Assembly: GCF_000016385.1 (NCBI RefSeq)
Contig: NC_009376.1
Span: 1,364,001-1,428,000 of the forward strand
Direction: 5' to 3'
DNA: 64,000 nucleotides
Source of the DNA: Pyrobaculum arsenaticum DSM 13514
GTDB taxonomy: Archaea > Thermoproteota > Thermoprotei > Thermoproteales > Thermoproteaceae
In this document: piece by piece, positions 23,091 to 32,287 of the stretch
How the letters are laid out: each line of letters begins with the position of its first letter
How positions within the stretch are numbered: position 1 is the stretch's first letter
Made by a program: the position numbers and the translations under genes
Notes under the pieces: model-generated
Databases searched by the model: none
What the model saw: the letters and a program-made list of their open reading frames with translations, nothing else
What the model was told of the DNA's origin: nothing

Positions 23091-24239
23091 ATGAAGCTTC
23101 ACGAATATGAGGCTAAGGAGCTTTTTTCTAAATACGGCGTCAAGATCCCGCCTGGGAGGGTGGCGACTACGCCGGAGGAGGTTCGGAAGATCGCAGAGGA
23201 GATCGGCGGCCCGGTGGTACTGAAGGCGCAGGTGGTGGTAGCTGGCCGGGGCAAGGCGGGGGGTATAAAAGTTGCGAAAACGCCGGAGGAGGCCTACGAG
23301 CTCGCCACAAAGATGTTCGGCATGAATATTAAGGGGCTAGTCGTGAAGAAGATCTACGTGACTAAGTATGTCGAGGTGGAGCGAGAGATGTACCTCTCGC
23401 TGATTATTGACAGGGCTACGCGGAGGTACTTATTCCTCGCATCCCCCATAGGCGGGGTGGATATTGAGGAGATTGCGAAGACACAGCCGGAGAAAATAAA
23501 GCGCGTCTACGTCGACCCATCGGTGGGGCTTAGGGATTACCACGTCCGTTCTATTGTCCTGTGGCTCGGCTTTAAGCCGGAGACGCCACAGTGGCGGCAG
23601 GCGTCGTCTATAGTACAGGCGATGTACAACATAATGGTTGACTACGATGCGGAGCTCGTAGAGTCCAACCCCCTGGCCGTCACAAGGGAGGGGGATGTCA
23701 TTCCCCTAGACGCCAGGGTAATAGTCGACGACAACGCCTTGTATAAACACCCCGAGCTGGAAAAGGCGCTGGAGGAGGACCCCCGCGACGTCTCCGAGTT
23801 CGAGATGTACGCAAAGAAGATCGGCTTCCACTACGTCGAGCTCGACGGCGACGTGGGAATAATCGGAAACGGCGCCGGGCTGACCATGGCTACCATGGAC
23901 TTGGTCTACCACTTCGGGGGGAGACCTGCCAATTTCTTAGACATCGGCGGCGGGGCATCGCGCGATGTTGTTAAAGAGGCGTTAAAGGTGCTTCTGAGAC
24001 ACCCCCGGGTGAAGGTTATTTTTATGAATATATTCGGCGGCATTACTAGGGCAGACGAGGTTGCGGCCGGCGTAGAGGCGGCGTTGGCCGAGGAGGGTGG
24101 GACGAAAAAGAAGATCGTTGTGAGGATGAAAGGCACCAACGAGGAGCTGGGGAGGCAGATGTTGGCCAAGTTAGGTATACCGCTATATGAAAACGCCGAG
24201 GAGGCCGCACAAAAAGCAGTAGAGTTAGCGAGGGCATGA
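23091..24239 (+). CDS. sucC: Succinyl-CoA synthetase (ADP-forming), beta subunit
   Basis: 382 residues. The ATP-grasp beta subunit begins MKLHEYEAKELFSKYG and shows AQVVVAGRGKAGGIKVAKTPEEA, VESNPLAV, the nucleotide site NGAGLTMATMD, and the CoA-ligase segment GGASRDVVKEAL followed by VKVIFMNIFGGITRADEVA. It forms an alpha-beta complex with SucD and makes ATP from succinyl-CoA in the oxidative TCA cycle (or runs in reverse in reductive carbon fixation). TATA-like TATTAAATAG precedes the ATG. The stop overlaps sucD as ATGA. Confidence 0.96.
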   Translation: MKLHEYEAKELFSKYGVKIPPGRVATTPEEVRKIAEEIGGPVVLKAQVVVAGRGKAGGIKVAKTPEEAYELATKMFGMNIKGLVVKKIYVTKYVEVEREMYLSLIIDRATRRYLFLASPIGGVDIEEIAKTQPEKIKRVYVDPSVGLRDYHVRSIVLWLGFKPETPQWRQASSIVQAMYNIMVDYDAELVESNPLAVTREGDVIPLDARVIVDDNALYKHPELEKALEEDPRDVSEFEMYAKKIGFHYVELDGDVGIIGNGAGLTMATMDLVYHFGGRPANFLDIGGGASRDVVKEALKVLLRHPRVKVIFMNIFGGITRADEVAAGVEAALAEEGGTKKKIVVRMKGTNEELGRQMLAKLGIPLYENAEEAAQKAVELARA

Positions 24240-25117
24240 CAGTCCTTGTGGGCCCCAACACCAAGGTCGTAGTGCAGGGAATAACCGGCAGAGAGGGTAG
24301 CTTCCACACCCAGCGGATGCTGGAATACGGCACAAAGGTCGTGGCGGGGGTGACTCCGGGAAAGGGCGGCACCACAGTACACGGAGTGCCTGTGTACGAC
24401 ACGGTGGAGGAAGCTGTCCGTAGACACGGGGCTAATGCCTCTGTGATATTTGTCCCGGCGCGTTTTGCGGCAAACGCCGTACTAGAGGCCGTGGACGCCG
24501 GCGTCGAGCTAGTTGTGGTAATAACGGAGCATATCCCCGTGCACGAGACTCTCCGCGCAGTTAACTACGCAAGGTCTAGAGGCGTTACGGTAATAGGGCC
24601 TAACTGTCCTGGCCTCGTGGCGCCACCTGTTAGAACCAAGCTGGGGATTATGCCAAATAACATATACCAAACTCCTGGCAAAATAGCTGTCGTGAGCCGC
24701 TCGGGTACTTTGACATATGAAATCTCCTACCAGCTGGTGAGGGCTGGGTTCGGCATTAACATTGCAATAGGCGTAGGGGGCGACCCAGTTGTTGGGCTGG
24801 ACTTGGCCGAGGCGGCTCTGAGAGTAGCCCAAGACCCCGACGTGGAGGGGATTGTCGTCATTGGGGAGGTGGGAGGCGATGCCGAGGAGAGGTTGGCCAA
24901 GATGTACGCTGAAGGCGCCATTAATAAGCCGATGGTGGCCTACGTTGCCGGCAGGACGGCGCCGCCGGGGAAGCGCATGGGCCACGCCGGCGCCATCGTC
25001 ATGCTAGGCTCCGGCGACGCCAAGAGCAAAATCGAGGCGTTTAGAGCAGTCGGCATACCGGTGGCGGAGACTCCGTTTGAGGTGCCGCAGCTCATGGCGC
25101 GCCAGTTGAAGAGGTAG
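24236..25117 (+). CDS. sucD: Succinyl-CoA synthetase (ADP-forming), alpha subunit
   Basis: 293 residues. CoA-binding Rossmann domain: VQGITGREGSFHTQRM; the succinate loop NCPGLVAP; SRSGTLTYEISYQL; and the catalytic His in GKRMGHAGAIVMLGSGDAKSK, which is transiently phosphorylated. It begins within the sucC stop (ATGA), so equal synthesis of both subunits is expected. The stop shares one base with the GTG of the next zinc-finger gene. Confidence 0.96.
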   Translation: MTVLVGPNTKVVVQGITGREGSFHTQRMLEYGTKVVAGVTPGKGGTTVHGVPVYDTVEEAVRRHGANASVIFVPARFAANAVLEAVDAGVELVVVITEHIPVHETLRAVNYARSRGVTVIGPNCPGLVAPPVRTKLGIMPNNIYQTPGKIAVVSRSGTLTYEISYQLVRAGFGINIAIGVGGDPVVGLDLAEAALRVAQDPDVEGIVVIGEVGGDAEERLAKMYAEGAINKPMVAYVAGRTAPPGKRMGHAGAIVMLGSGDAKSKIEAFRAVGIPVAETPFEVPQLMARQLKR

Positions 25118-25368
25118 TGGTAAAATGCTACGTCTGCGGCTTTGAAGAGGCTGAGTACAAGTGCCCAAGGTGTGGGAGGTGGGTTTGCCGCCATGACTGG
25201 GCTGGGCGCCACTGCGCCGCTTGTGAGGCCACCCTCTGTAGAATCTGCGGCGAGAGGTTTTCTATTTCCACATGCGCCAAGTGTGGCAGGCCGGTGTGCG
25301 AAAAGTGTAGCGTGAGGAGGGGACTCATTAGAATATGTAAATTCTGCCTAGAATCTTCTGTTTATTAA
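25117..25368 (+). CDS. Cysteine-rich zinc-finger protein, 83 aa
   Basis: 83 residues with paired zinc-knuckle motifs: CYVC..CPRC..C..H (a B-box/HIT-like arrangement), then CRICGERFSISTCAKCGRPVCEKCS and CKFC. About 14 Cys plus His imply three to four zinc sites. It begins at a GTG using the last base of the sucD stop (TAGTG), the one-base overlap typical of coupled archaeal genes. Role unknown; the operon position may be incidental. Confidence 0.75.
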   Translation: MVKCYVCGFEEAEYKCPRCGRWVCRHDWAGRHCAACEATLCRICGERFSISTCAKCGRPVCEKCSVRRGLIRICKFCLESSVY

Positions 25369-25420
25369 GCGAGTTTATATATAAATAAGTTTATATAGAT
25401 GGGGTAGTTGATAGGGCGGT

Positions 25421-26620
25421 ATGGAGATAGGACAACTCCTCTCGTCCCGCACGCGCTACATGTCCGCGAGCGAGATTAGAGAACTGTTAAAGTGGGCGAC
25501 GGCGGACGTCATCTCCTTCGGCGGCGGCATGCCTGACCCCTCCACCTTCCCCGTGGAGGACATCGCGAAGATCGCGTCCTACGTGCTGGAGGCCTACCCC
25601 CACAAGGCGCTCCAGTACGGTCCTACTGAAGGGGTTTACGAACTACGCGAAGAAATTGCAAAATTCAGCGAATCTTTCAGAGGGATTAAGACCCGTGCAG
25701 AGAATATTATAATCACTGTGGGTAGCCAGGAAGCTTTGGAGCTGTTGGGCAGGGTGTTCATCAACCCTGGGGACGTAGTAATTACGGAGAACCCCACATA
25801 TCTCGCCGCTTTGCAGGCGTGGCGGGTCTACGAGCCTAGGCTTGTGGGTATTCCCATGGACGAAAGCGGCATGGTCGTGGAGATCCTGGAGGAGAGGGTT
25901 AAGCAACTCAAGGCGGAGGGGGCCCGCATCAAATTCATATACACAATACCGACAGCGCAGAACCCCACCGGCCTCACGATGTCGCAGGACAGAAGGAAGT
26001 ACCTCCTGGAGGTGGCTGAGAGGTACGATCTCCTCGTGGTGGAGGATGACCCCTATTCCTACTTCCTCTTCGAGCCTATCCAGGTCTCCCCTATAAAGGC
26101 CCTCGACAAGTCGGATAGGGTCATATACCTCTCCACCGCTTCTAAGATCTTCGCGCCGGGCTTACGCCTAGGCTGGGTTATTGCCAGCGAGGAGGTGATC
26201 AGGTGGTTTAACCTAGCGAAGCAGTCTCTTAACCTGAACACCTCTAATCTAGTGCAGTACATGTTCCTTGAGGGGCTGAGGCGTAATGTTGTGCTTAAGA
26301 ATTTGCCCAACGTGAGGGATCTCTACAAGCGGAAGAGAGATGCAATGCTGGCGGCGCTGGAGACATACATGCCGCAGGGGGTCAGCTGGACGAGGCCCTC
26401 CGGCGGGATGTTCATCTGGGTGACGGCGCCGCCTCAAATCGACACTAGAGAGCTGTTGAAGGTCGCTGTGACGCAGTACAAGGTGGCCTTCGTGCCGGGC
26501 CACGGCTTCTTTGTTGACCAGTCAGTTAGAAACGCCATGAGGCTGAACTTCACGTATCCCACCTTTGAGCAGATAAATGAAGGGATCCGCCGCCTCGCCT
26601 TGGCGCTCCGGGGCGCATGA
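25421..26620 (+). CDS. PLP-dependent aminotransferase (fold I, LysN/aromatic type)
   Basis: 399 residues. Features in order: FGGGMPDPSTFP near 33-44, YGPTEGVYELREEIA, VGSQEALEL, NPTYLAAL, and TAQNPTGLTM, EDDPYSYF. The PLP lysine is in LSTASKIFAPGLRLGW (near 240), and the arginine that binds the carboxylate is in NAMRLNFTYP. It belongs with 2-aminoadipate/LysN and kynurenine-type aminotransferases; specificity is uncertain. Two AT-rich TATA-like boxes (AGTTTATATA repeated at 25373 and 25389) precede the ATG. It overlaps the threonine dehydratase gene by ATGA. Confidence 0.88.
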   Translation: MEIGQLLSSRTRYMSASEIRELLKWATADVISFGGGMPDPSTFPVEDIAKIASYVLEAYPHKALQYGPTEGVYELREEIAKFSESFRGIKTRAENIIITVGSQEALELLGRVFINPGDVVITENPTYLAALQAWRVYEPRLVGIPMDESGMVVEILEERVKQLKAEGARIKFIYTIPTAQNPTGLTMSQDRRKYLLEVAERYDLLVVEDDPYSYFLFEPIQVSPIKALDKSDRVIYLSTASKIFAPGLRLGWVIASEEVIRWFNLAKQSLNLNTSNLVQYMFLEGLRRNVVLKNLPNVRDLYKRKRDAMLAALETYMPQGVSWTRPSGGMFIWVTAPPQIDTRELLKVAVTQYKVAFVPGHGFFVDQSVRNAMRLNFTYPTFEQINEGIRRLALALRGA

Positions 26621-27825
26621 TTCTTCTGGAGGAGGCAACTGCTATTATTAAAGAAGAGCAGAAAAGAGGGCGGATACACAGAACTCCCCTGCTTAGGTCT
26701 GAGTCGCTTTCCAGGCTGGCGGGGGGCGACGTCTTTCTGAAGCTGGAGGCCTTGCAGAAGACTGGCAGTTTCAAGATTAGAGGGGCCTACTTCGCCATGC
26801 ACAAGTACATACAGGAGGGGTACAGAGAGTTTATCACAGCCTCGTCGGGTAACCACGCCCAAGGGGTTGCCTACGCCGCACAGCTCCACGGCGTCAAGGC
26901 CACTGTGGTAATGCCCGAGTCCACACCTTGGCTGAAGGTAAAGAAGACTCAGGACTACGGCGCCACTGTGATTCTGCACGGCGAGAGTTACTACGAGGCG
27001 GAGCTTAAGGCCAGAGAGCTGTTGAGAGACGGCGTTAAGTTCCTACATGCTTACAACGACTGGTTCGTGATATCGGGCCAGTCCACCCTCGGCGTGGAGA
27101 TAATTGAGGATCTCCAAGACGTCGACTTGGTAGTAGTGCCGGTGGGGGGCGGCGGGCTGATCTCCGGCGTAGCCTATGCGGTGAAGCAGAGGCGGCCCAG
27201 CGCCAAAGTGATAGGGGTCCAGGCCAGCGGAGCGCCCTCTGTCTATCTGTCGTTGAAGGAGGGGCGGCCAGTCGTTATCGAGCGGGTAGATACCATAGCA
27301 GACGGTATTGCCGTGAAGAGGCCGGGTGACATAACGCTTAAGCTTATCCAGGAGTACGTAGACGACGTTGTGTTGGTAGACGATAACGAGATTGTTGACG
27401 CTATCTTTCTCCTAATGGAGAGGACTAGAGTGGTGGCTGAGGGGGCGGGCGCAGCGGCGGTGGCGGCCCTGATGTCTGGGAAGGTAAAGGCTGAGGGGCG
27501 GCGGGCCGTTGCCGTGGTCTCCGGTGGGAACATAGACGCCCCGATTTTGATGAGGGTGTTAATGAAGGCGTTGGCTAGGCAGAGGCGGATTGTGAAACTA
27601 GTAGGCGAAGTTCCGGACCGGCCGGGTATGTTGGCAAAGGCGTCTTCTATCTTGGCGTCGCGCCAGGTTAACATCCTCGAGGTTTACCACGAGCGCTACG
27701 ACCCGGAACAGAGGCCTAACTACGTCCGCCTGTCTTTTGTAGTGGAGATACCGGCTACGCTGGACTTGTCAAAGGTGATAGAAGAGCTCGAGAAGGCCGG
27801 GTTCTACTTCAAGGTGTTAGACTAA
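26617..27825 (+). CDS. ilvA: Threonine (serine) dehydratase with C-terminal ACT domain
   Basis: 402 residues. The PLP lysine lies in KTGSFKIRGAYF (near 48), the substrate loop is SSGNHAQGVAYAA, and the phosphate loop is VPVGGGGLISGVAYA. An ACT-like domain (residues 325-400: VGEVPDRPGMLAKASSIL, NILEVYHERYD) follows, in which isoleucine-type feedback is common. It converts threonine to 2-oxobutanoate, the first step to isoleucine. The start overlaps the upstream aminotransferase stop, so the two act together in amino-acid metabolism. It may be a catabolic form; that cannot be distinguished here. Confidence 0.92.
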   Translation: MILLEEATAIIKEEQKRGRIHRTPLLRSESLSRLAGGDVFLKLEALQKTGSFKIRGAYFAMHKYIQEGYREFITASSGNHAQGVAYAAQLHGVKATVVMPESTPWLKVKKTQDYGATVILHGESYYEAELKARELLRDGVKFLHAYNDWFVISGQSTLGVEIIEDLQDVDLVVVPVGGGGLISGVAYAVKQRRPSAKVIGVQASGAPSVYLSLKEGRPVVIERVDTIADGIAVKRPGDITLKLIQEYVDDVVLVDDNEIVDAIFLLMERTRVVAEGAGAAAVAALMSGKVKAEGRRAVAVVSGGNIDAPILMRVLMKALARQRRIVKLVGEVPDRPGMLAKASSILASRQVNILEVYHERYDPEQRPNYVRLSFVVEIPATLDLSKVIEELEKAGFYFKVLD

Positions 27826-27850
27826 TAAAAGGTGGAAGTTTTTCCCTTCA

Positions 27851-28567
27851 ATGAGGACTAAGTTGTTGTACCAGGAGGATTCTTACTTGAAAGAGGCCGA
27901 GGCTACTGTGCTGGAGATATCCGGCAACGAGGTGGTGCTGGACAAGACCGTGTTCCACGACGGCGCAGGCGGCGTGGCGGCGGATAGCGGCTACATCGTC
28001 TACGGAGGCGAGAGGTACTCCGCCATCGCCGCGCACAAGGGCGGCGAGGTCGTACATGTTCTTGACAGAGCCCCCAGCTTCAAGCCAGGGGACGTTGTGG
28101 TAGGAGTGGTGCACTGGGAGAAGCGGTATAGGAAAATGAGGCTCCACACGGCAGCGCACATACTATCCGCCGTTTTGTACAACAGGCACGGGGCATTGAT
28201 CACCGGGGGCGATATCACGCACGAGTATGCGCGGGACGACTTCAATGTGGAGGGGGACATGGCGACTGTTAGGAAAATTTTCGAAGAGGCTGTGGCTGAG
28301 GTTAACGAAATTGCCGCAAGGGGGATCGAGGTGAAGGTATACTGGCTCCCGCGGGAGGAGGCGCTGAAAATACCAGGGGTTGTTAAGCTAGCGGAGAAGA
28401 TGCCGCCAGACATCCCAACTCTGCGTATTGTAGAAATACCGGGTGTAGACATCCAGGCAGATGGAGGGCCACATGTTCGGAACACAAAGGAGATTGGCAC
28501 GGTGAAAATTCTGAAAGTGGAAAACAGAGGCAAGGGCAAGAAGAGGTTGTACTACACAGTGGAGTAG
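27851..28567 (+). CDS. alaX: Alanyl-tRNA editing protein AlaX, medium form
   Basis: 238 residues. An N-terminal Gly-rich beta-barrel domain (VFHDGAGGVAADSGYI) precedes the editing domain. Zinc ligands of AlaX are HxxxH plus CxxxH: here H99 and H103 (RLHTAAHIL) are present but the second motif is Asp204-Gly-Gly-Pro-His208 (IQADGGPHV) with Asp in place of the usual Cys. It hydrolyses mischarged Ser- or Gly-tRNA(Ala) in trans. TATA-like CTAATAAAAGG lies about 22 bp before the ATG. The stop shares one base with the next gene (TAGTG). Confidence 0.88.
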   Translation: MRTKLLYQEDSYLKEAEATVLEISGNEVVLDKTVFHDGAGGVAADSGYIVYGGERYSAIAAHKGGEVVHVLDRAPSFKPGDVVVGVVHWEKRYRKMRLHTAAHILSAVLYNRHGALITGGDITHEYARDDFNVEGDMATVRKIFEEAVAEVNEIAARGIEVKVYWLPREEALKIPGVVKLAEKMPPDIPTLRIVEIPGVDIQADGGPHVRNTKEIGTVKILKVENRGKGKKRLYYTVE

Positions 28568-30093
28568 TGGACCTCGGCGTTTTGTCTCTGGCAGTTGCCC
28601 TTGGCGTTTTTTTCGCCTATCTCGTAGACAGGCTGGGATATCCCCCCCTCTTGGGCTTCCTGGCCGCCGGCTTTATCGCCGGTAGCGTGTTGCGCCTTTC
28701 AGTCCCAGACATTCTTCTTCAGATGCTTATCGCCTTGGTGGCTTTTGAGGCGGGGAGACAGCTCGGGAGCGGTAGCTTGTCTCCCGCGGCTTTTTTCGCT
28801 GTGATTCTCGAGGCGGCCTTCGTGGCCGGCTTGTCGATTTCTGTATTTAGGCTTATGGGCTTCTCTCTGAGGGAGGCTCTCATTGTCGCCGTAATGTTAC
28901 TCAGCTCCTCCAGCCTGCTGGTATTGAAGTTCACCGAAGGACTCCCACCCGAGGCGAGAAACGTCGCGATTTCCCTCACCACGCTGGAAGATACCGTGCT
29001 TTTTATAGCCCTCAGCCTGCTCGTAGGCAAGGCCACATTTGAAACTCTACCTGTGCAGTTGGTGATGGTGACGGGGATAGGCGCCTTGTCACTCGGCGTG
29101 TTTACGTGGGCGAGTAGATATATAGTTGGGAAGGAGTACGCCATCCCTTTCGCTCTCGCCGCTGCCTTCAGCTTGGTCTACGTGGTGCAATACTTCAACG
29201 TGGCCTCGCCTTATCTGGGCGCTTTTCTTGCCGGTTTTGCGTTTTCTAGGACGGATACGTACGGCGTGCACAACAGAGAGGCGGCGGCCCTTTCTAATCT
29301 GATTTTCTACGCGTATATGTTCGCCATAGGTGCATCCCTCCCAACGCATCAGATAAATCCGTGGCTGATTGTGATTGGGCTATTCCTGGCTCTCGTGGCT
29401 ATGCTCATTAGAGGAGTTGCTGTTTTCTTTGGTTCGTTATTCATGTTGGGAAATCCACGAACATCGGCCCGCATCGCCGTCTCTACTGCACACATCTCCG
29501 AGCTGTCTATATCAGTTCCGGTAATAGCCTACAGCCACGGCTTTGTGGAAAGCCCTGAATTTGTCCTCGCCCTCTCCACTGTACCGATTATGTCACTTGT
29601 GCTGGCTCCTATTGTGTGGAGACGACACGATGTAATTGAGGACTACGTGGCTAGAAGGGTTAGGGAGCTGAGGACTACTGTTGCCTATGAGAAACTTTAC
29701 AAAGTAGTTACGCACGCCTTTATTACCGCAGTAAAGCTTGTGGTGATCCTCGTTGTGTTGGCCGTGGCGTTTGCGTATTTAGGCTGGCTGTCTCTGGTAG
29801 CCGTGGCGTTGTCGTCTGTATTTCTGGTGAGGTATTCTAGGCAGATCTACAAAGACCTGTTAATAGCGCTAAGAGAGCTGGAGGGGGCGCGGTATGCAAG
29901 CGCGGCGGTCCTCTTGGCAACTTTCTCCTTGGCGATCTACGTGGTGCTAGTACTAGTGGGGGCGTATGTCGAGGCACACATATACGTGGTGTCTGCCATA
30001 GTGACTGTTTTAGCCTTCTTGATTTACGAGATCTATTCGGAGCTACACAAAGAGCGAGCGAGGCGGTTCAACTCCTCGACTACTAACTTGTAG
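28567..30093 (+). CDS. Kef-type cation/proton antiporter (CPA2 family)
   Basis: 508 residues with about 13 hydrophobic helices. The early segment YLVDRLGYPPLLGFLAAGFIAG is typical of CPA2/NhaA-type exchangers, with FEAGRQLG and a later YLGAFLAGFAFSRT. A hydrophilic stretch (340-390) and two further helices follow. No TrkA/RCK domain is present, so regulation through a nucleotide-binding domain is not evident. It should exchange Na+ or K+ for H+ in the membrane. It starts at the GTG that overlaps the AlaX stop by one base and overlaps the convergent gene by 61 bp at its end. Confidence 0.83.
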   Translation: MDLGVLSLAVALGVFFAYLVDRLGYPPLLGFLAAGFIAGSVLRLSVPDILLQMLIALVAFEAGRQLGSGSLSPAAFFAVILEAAFVAGLSISVFRLMGFSLREALIVAVMLLSSSSLLVLKFTEGLPPEARNVAISLTTLEDTVLFIALSLLVGKATFETLPVQLVMVTGIGALSLGVFTWASRYIVGKEYAIPFALAAAFSLVYVVQYFNVASPYLGAFLAGFAFSRTDTYGVHNREAAALSNLIFYAYMFAIGASLPTHQINPWLIVIGLFLALVAMLIRGVAVFFGSLFMLGNPRTSARIAVSTAHISELSISVPVIAYSHGFVESPEFVLALSTVPIMSLVLAPIVWRRHDVIEDYVARRVRELRTTVAYEKLYKVVTHAFITAVKLVVILVVLAVAFAYLGWLSLVAVALSSVFLVRYSRQIYKDLLIALRELEGARYASAAVLLATFSLAIYVVLVLVGAYVEAHIYVVSAIVTVLAFLIYEIYSELHKERARRFNSSTTNL

Positions 30094-30386
30094 AACTCGT
30101 CTCCCGGCGGGGGCGGTATCTCGGAGCACGTTTTTAATGCTTCCTGAAAGGCGACTGCAAGGCGGTAGTCTTTTCCCGTTATACTCTCGGGATCTGCCTC
30201 CACGTTAGGCGGCAGAATGTAGGAGATAAGCGCTATGTGGTGTGCATGAAGCCTTGCCGCGTTTTCCCACTCTTCTTTTACAAACTCCGAGTCAGCGAGC
30301 GAGAAGGCCTTCTGCTTGTGCACCTCGGCGAGGGCTTCCTTGATCCTCGCCTCGTCTCGCGTTTTAAGAATCTCTAAGATGTCCAC
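30033..30386 (-). CDS. Hypothetical helical protein, 117 aa
   Basis: 117 residues, mostly predicted helix, with RLHAHHIALISYILPPNVE in the middle and an acidic N-terminal helix. No domain recognised. The 3' end overlaps the antiporter gene tail to tail by 61 bp, with both C-terminal coding stretches plausible. The ATG at 30386 follows an AT-rich sequence (TTATATTAAAC on the minus strand) about 20-25 bp upstream. Confidence 0.6.
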   Translation of the reverse strand: MDILEILKTRDEARIKEALAEVHKQKAFSLADSEFVKEEWENAARLHAHHIALISYILPPNVEADPESITGKDYRLAVAFQEALKTCSEIPPPPGDEFYKLVVEELNRLARSLCSSE

Positions 30387-30456
30387 TGTCGCACCTTTTG
30401 TTTAATATAAAAGTAATAATACTGTCGGGGTTTTAATTGCCTGAGCTCGGATCTAC

Positions 30457-31422
30457 GTGGTGCTCATCCGCGTTGATGGTAATGAGGAGGTGGTATCCAC
30501 AGTCGAAGACTTAGAAAAGCTGTGCAAAAGGCTCAGGGAAGAGTTGCAGAGGGCGCAGTGCCAGTACCACTCTTGGTACATACGTATCCCGCCCGACCGC
30601 CTCCTGGCTCTACTGAAGAAGGCATATATGAAGTATCTTCAAGGGATGCTCAGCGTGGGGGATGTCCTAGCGGAGTTCCTCGACGAGAACAAGTTATCTA
30701 AAAGCCTCGCCAGGGTGATAACGCCGACTCTAAGCGCCTTGGGCCTAACCGCTGGGGGGAAGTTCACCGCGACTGCGGTGGAGGTTGGGAGGCTCCTTCA
30801 CGAGGGGCGGCTGGACGAGGCGAAGGAGCTACTCCGCGCAATCTTCGCCAAGAACTGCGTGTTGAAGGAGGTCATGGATAAGGCGTCTGACTGCTCTTCT
30901 ATCGATAAGGAGGTTGAGTCCGTGCTCGCCGGCTACGGCAAGAGGGTGAGGTTCGACGAGCTTAAGTACACCACGGAATTACTCAGATTTGTTCATCCAA
31001 GTTGCGAGGACTGCGACTTCTCATGTGCCACGCCTAGCAAGGTTGTCCACTGCGCAGAGAAGGTAGTTCAGCTCTCTGTCGGGTATTGGAGGGAGCTGTT
31101 CGAGAAGTTGGATATATCTATCCTCCCGGAGCACTTCAGCTACATCCGCCTTGATGACCAGACTTTTCTAGTAACAGTAAAAGGGACCGACAAGCGGATT
31201 GGCATGATTCTCCTAGGCCAGCCTATTGAGAGCGGGCATCTGTCGCAACTAAAGACCTCTCTTTCTAAGCTCGATGAGAAGATCGTGGAGGGGATGTACG
31301 AGGTCTATGTGAAAATAATACCGATGCTTGAGGGGGAGGGGAAGTGCAGGTCTGTTAAACTGCTACTCGAGGTGGTGAGGGGAGATCTTGAAAGGGCTTC
31401 TAAAATTATCAAGATTGCCTAA
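30457..31422 (+). CDS. Hypothetical protein, 321 aa
   Basis: A 321-residue helical protein with several cysteines (SCEDCDFSC near 190 and single ones elsewhere), an internal sequence RLLHEGRLDEAKELLRAIF that resembles a helical repeat, and a C-terminal alpha/beta half (YIRLDDQTFLVTVKG). I do not recognise the family. It starts at GTG 30457, with a TATA-like GTTTTAATTG about 23 bp upstream. It overlaps the HD gene by 14 bp, tail to tail. Confidence 0.65.
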   Translation: MVLIRVDGNEEVVSTVEDLEKLCKRLREELQRAQCQYHSWYIRIPPDRLLALLKKAYMKYLQGMLSVGDVLAEFLDENKLSKSLARVITPTLSALGLTAGGKFTATAVEVGRLLHEGRLDEAKELLRAIFAKNCVLKEVMDKASDCSSIDKEVESVLAGYGKRVRFDELKYTTELLRFVHPSCEDCDFSCATPSKVVHCAEKVVQLSVGYWRELFEKLDISILPEHFSYIRLDDQTFLVTVKGTDKRIGMILLGQPIESGHLSQLKTSLSKLDEKIVEGMYEVYVKIIPMLEGEGKCRSVKLLLEVVRGDLERASKIIKIA

Positions 31423-32233
31423 TTACGTGGGTGGTCTCGAAGCTTCTTACCGCGAATAACTTCCCCTTGACGTAGGCCCTCACCTCGACGTAGGGCGCCA
31501 GGCCGGAGGTGGCTATTTTCTGGCCCAGCACTGTGTCTATCTGGAATATACCCGTCTCGTTAGACATGTAGACGTTTATGGTAAGGGGTTTGGCGCCGTT
31601 GGGAGAGAGCTCTACTCTCTCTATAGATAGGGCGCTTAAGGCGTGTATGTCGTTCTTCCCTGCGCGGTAGGGGTAGCGGGCCCGCCCGCTGCTCATGTCT
31701 GTGCCGTCTGCAATCTTGGCGCATGCCGCTTCGAAGGTAAGACAGTTGTAGGCCTCGTCGTGGCAGAAAACTGCGTGCATTACTTCCTGCTTCAGCATAT
31801 ACGCCTTCTCTGAGATCCCATATATTTTAGACAAGATCTTCTCCGCTATTCGGTCTGTCAGCATTGCCGAGTATATAGGGTGGTGGGTGCGGTGCACCGA
31901 GTTGCCGATGTCGTGGAGGTAGGCCCCCATCAGCGTTACAATTATTGAATCTTCCCAGTCGCCCACGCCGTCGGCAACTACGCTGGGCTTAAAGCCCTTC
32001 TCCGTGAGTATTTTGTAGATAGCCAAGGCGCTCCCGGCTACAATTCTCGAGTGGATTGGGCCGTGGTCATTGTACCTCAGCCTCTGCACCGCGAAGACGT
32101 TGGACATTTTTAGATACGCTTGCACCTCCACATCTGTAGTTAGAAGCTCCCACACCTTCCTCACCTTATCGCTCTCGGGGAGAGTCTTCTCTATTAGCTT
32201 AACGCCAACCTCGTATTTGTACTCCTGCTCCAC
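31409..32233 (-). CDS. HD-domain phosphohydrolase
   Basis: 274 residues. The HD metal site is visible as H57 and H61 (NDHGPIHSR), the central HD107-108 (AYLHDIGNSVHRTHHP), and H in MHAVFCHD followed by KIADGTDM with the last Asp. This is the COG-type metal-dependent phosphohydrolase fold; substrate (nucleotide, polyphosphate or a cyclic nucleotide) is not readable. The C-terminal 80 residues are a beta-rich domain with no match known to me. It overlaps the unknown gene on the plus strand by 14 bp. Confidence 0.8.
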   Translation of the reverse strand: MEQEYKYEVGVKLIEKTLPESDKVRKVWELLTTDVEVQAYLKMSNVFAVQRLRYNDHGPIHSRIVAGSALAIYKILTEKGFKPSVVADGVGDWEDSIIVTLMGAYLHDIGNSVHRTHHPIYSAMLTDRIAEKILSKIYGISEKAYMLKQEVMHAVFCHDEAYNCLTFEAACAKIADGTDMSSGRARYPYRAGKNDIHALSALSIERVELSPNGAKPLTINVYMSNETGIFQIDTVLGQKIATSGLAPYVEVRAYVKGKLFAVRSFETTHVIRQS

Positions 32234-32287
32234 TTATGCGTAGGAGATTAGTGTATTTAATTTTTAAAGAGGAATCTTCTGAGCGTC

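Noticed and set aside
26434..26979. Minus-strand 181-aa frame over aminotransferase and dehydratase
   Set aside because: Shadow of two well-supported plus-strand enzymes; no domain pattern.
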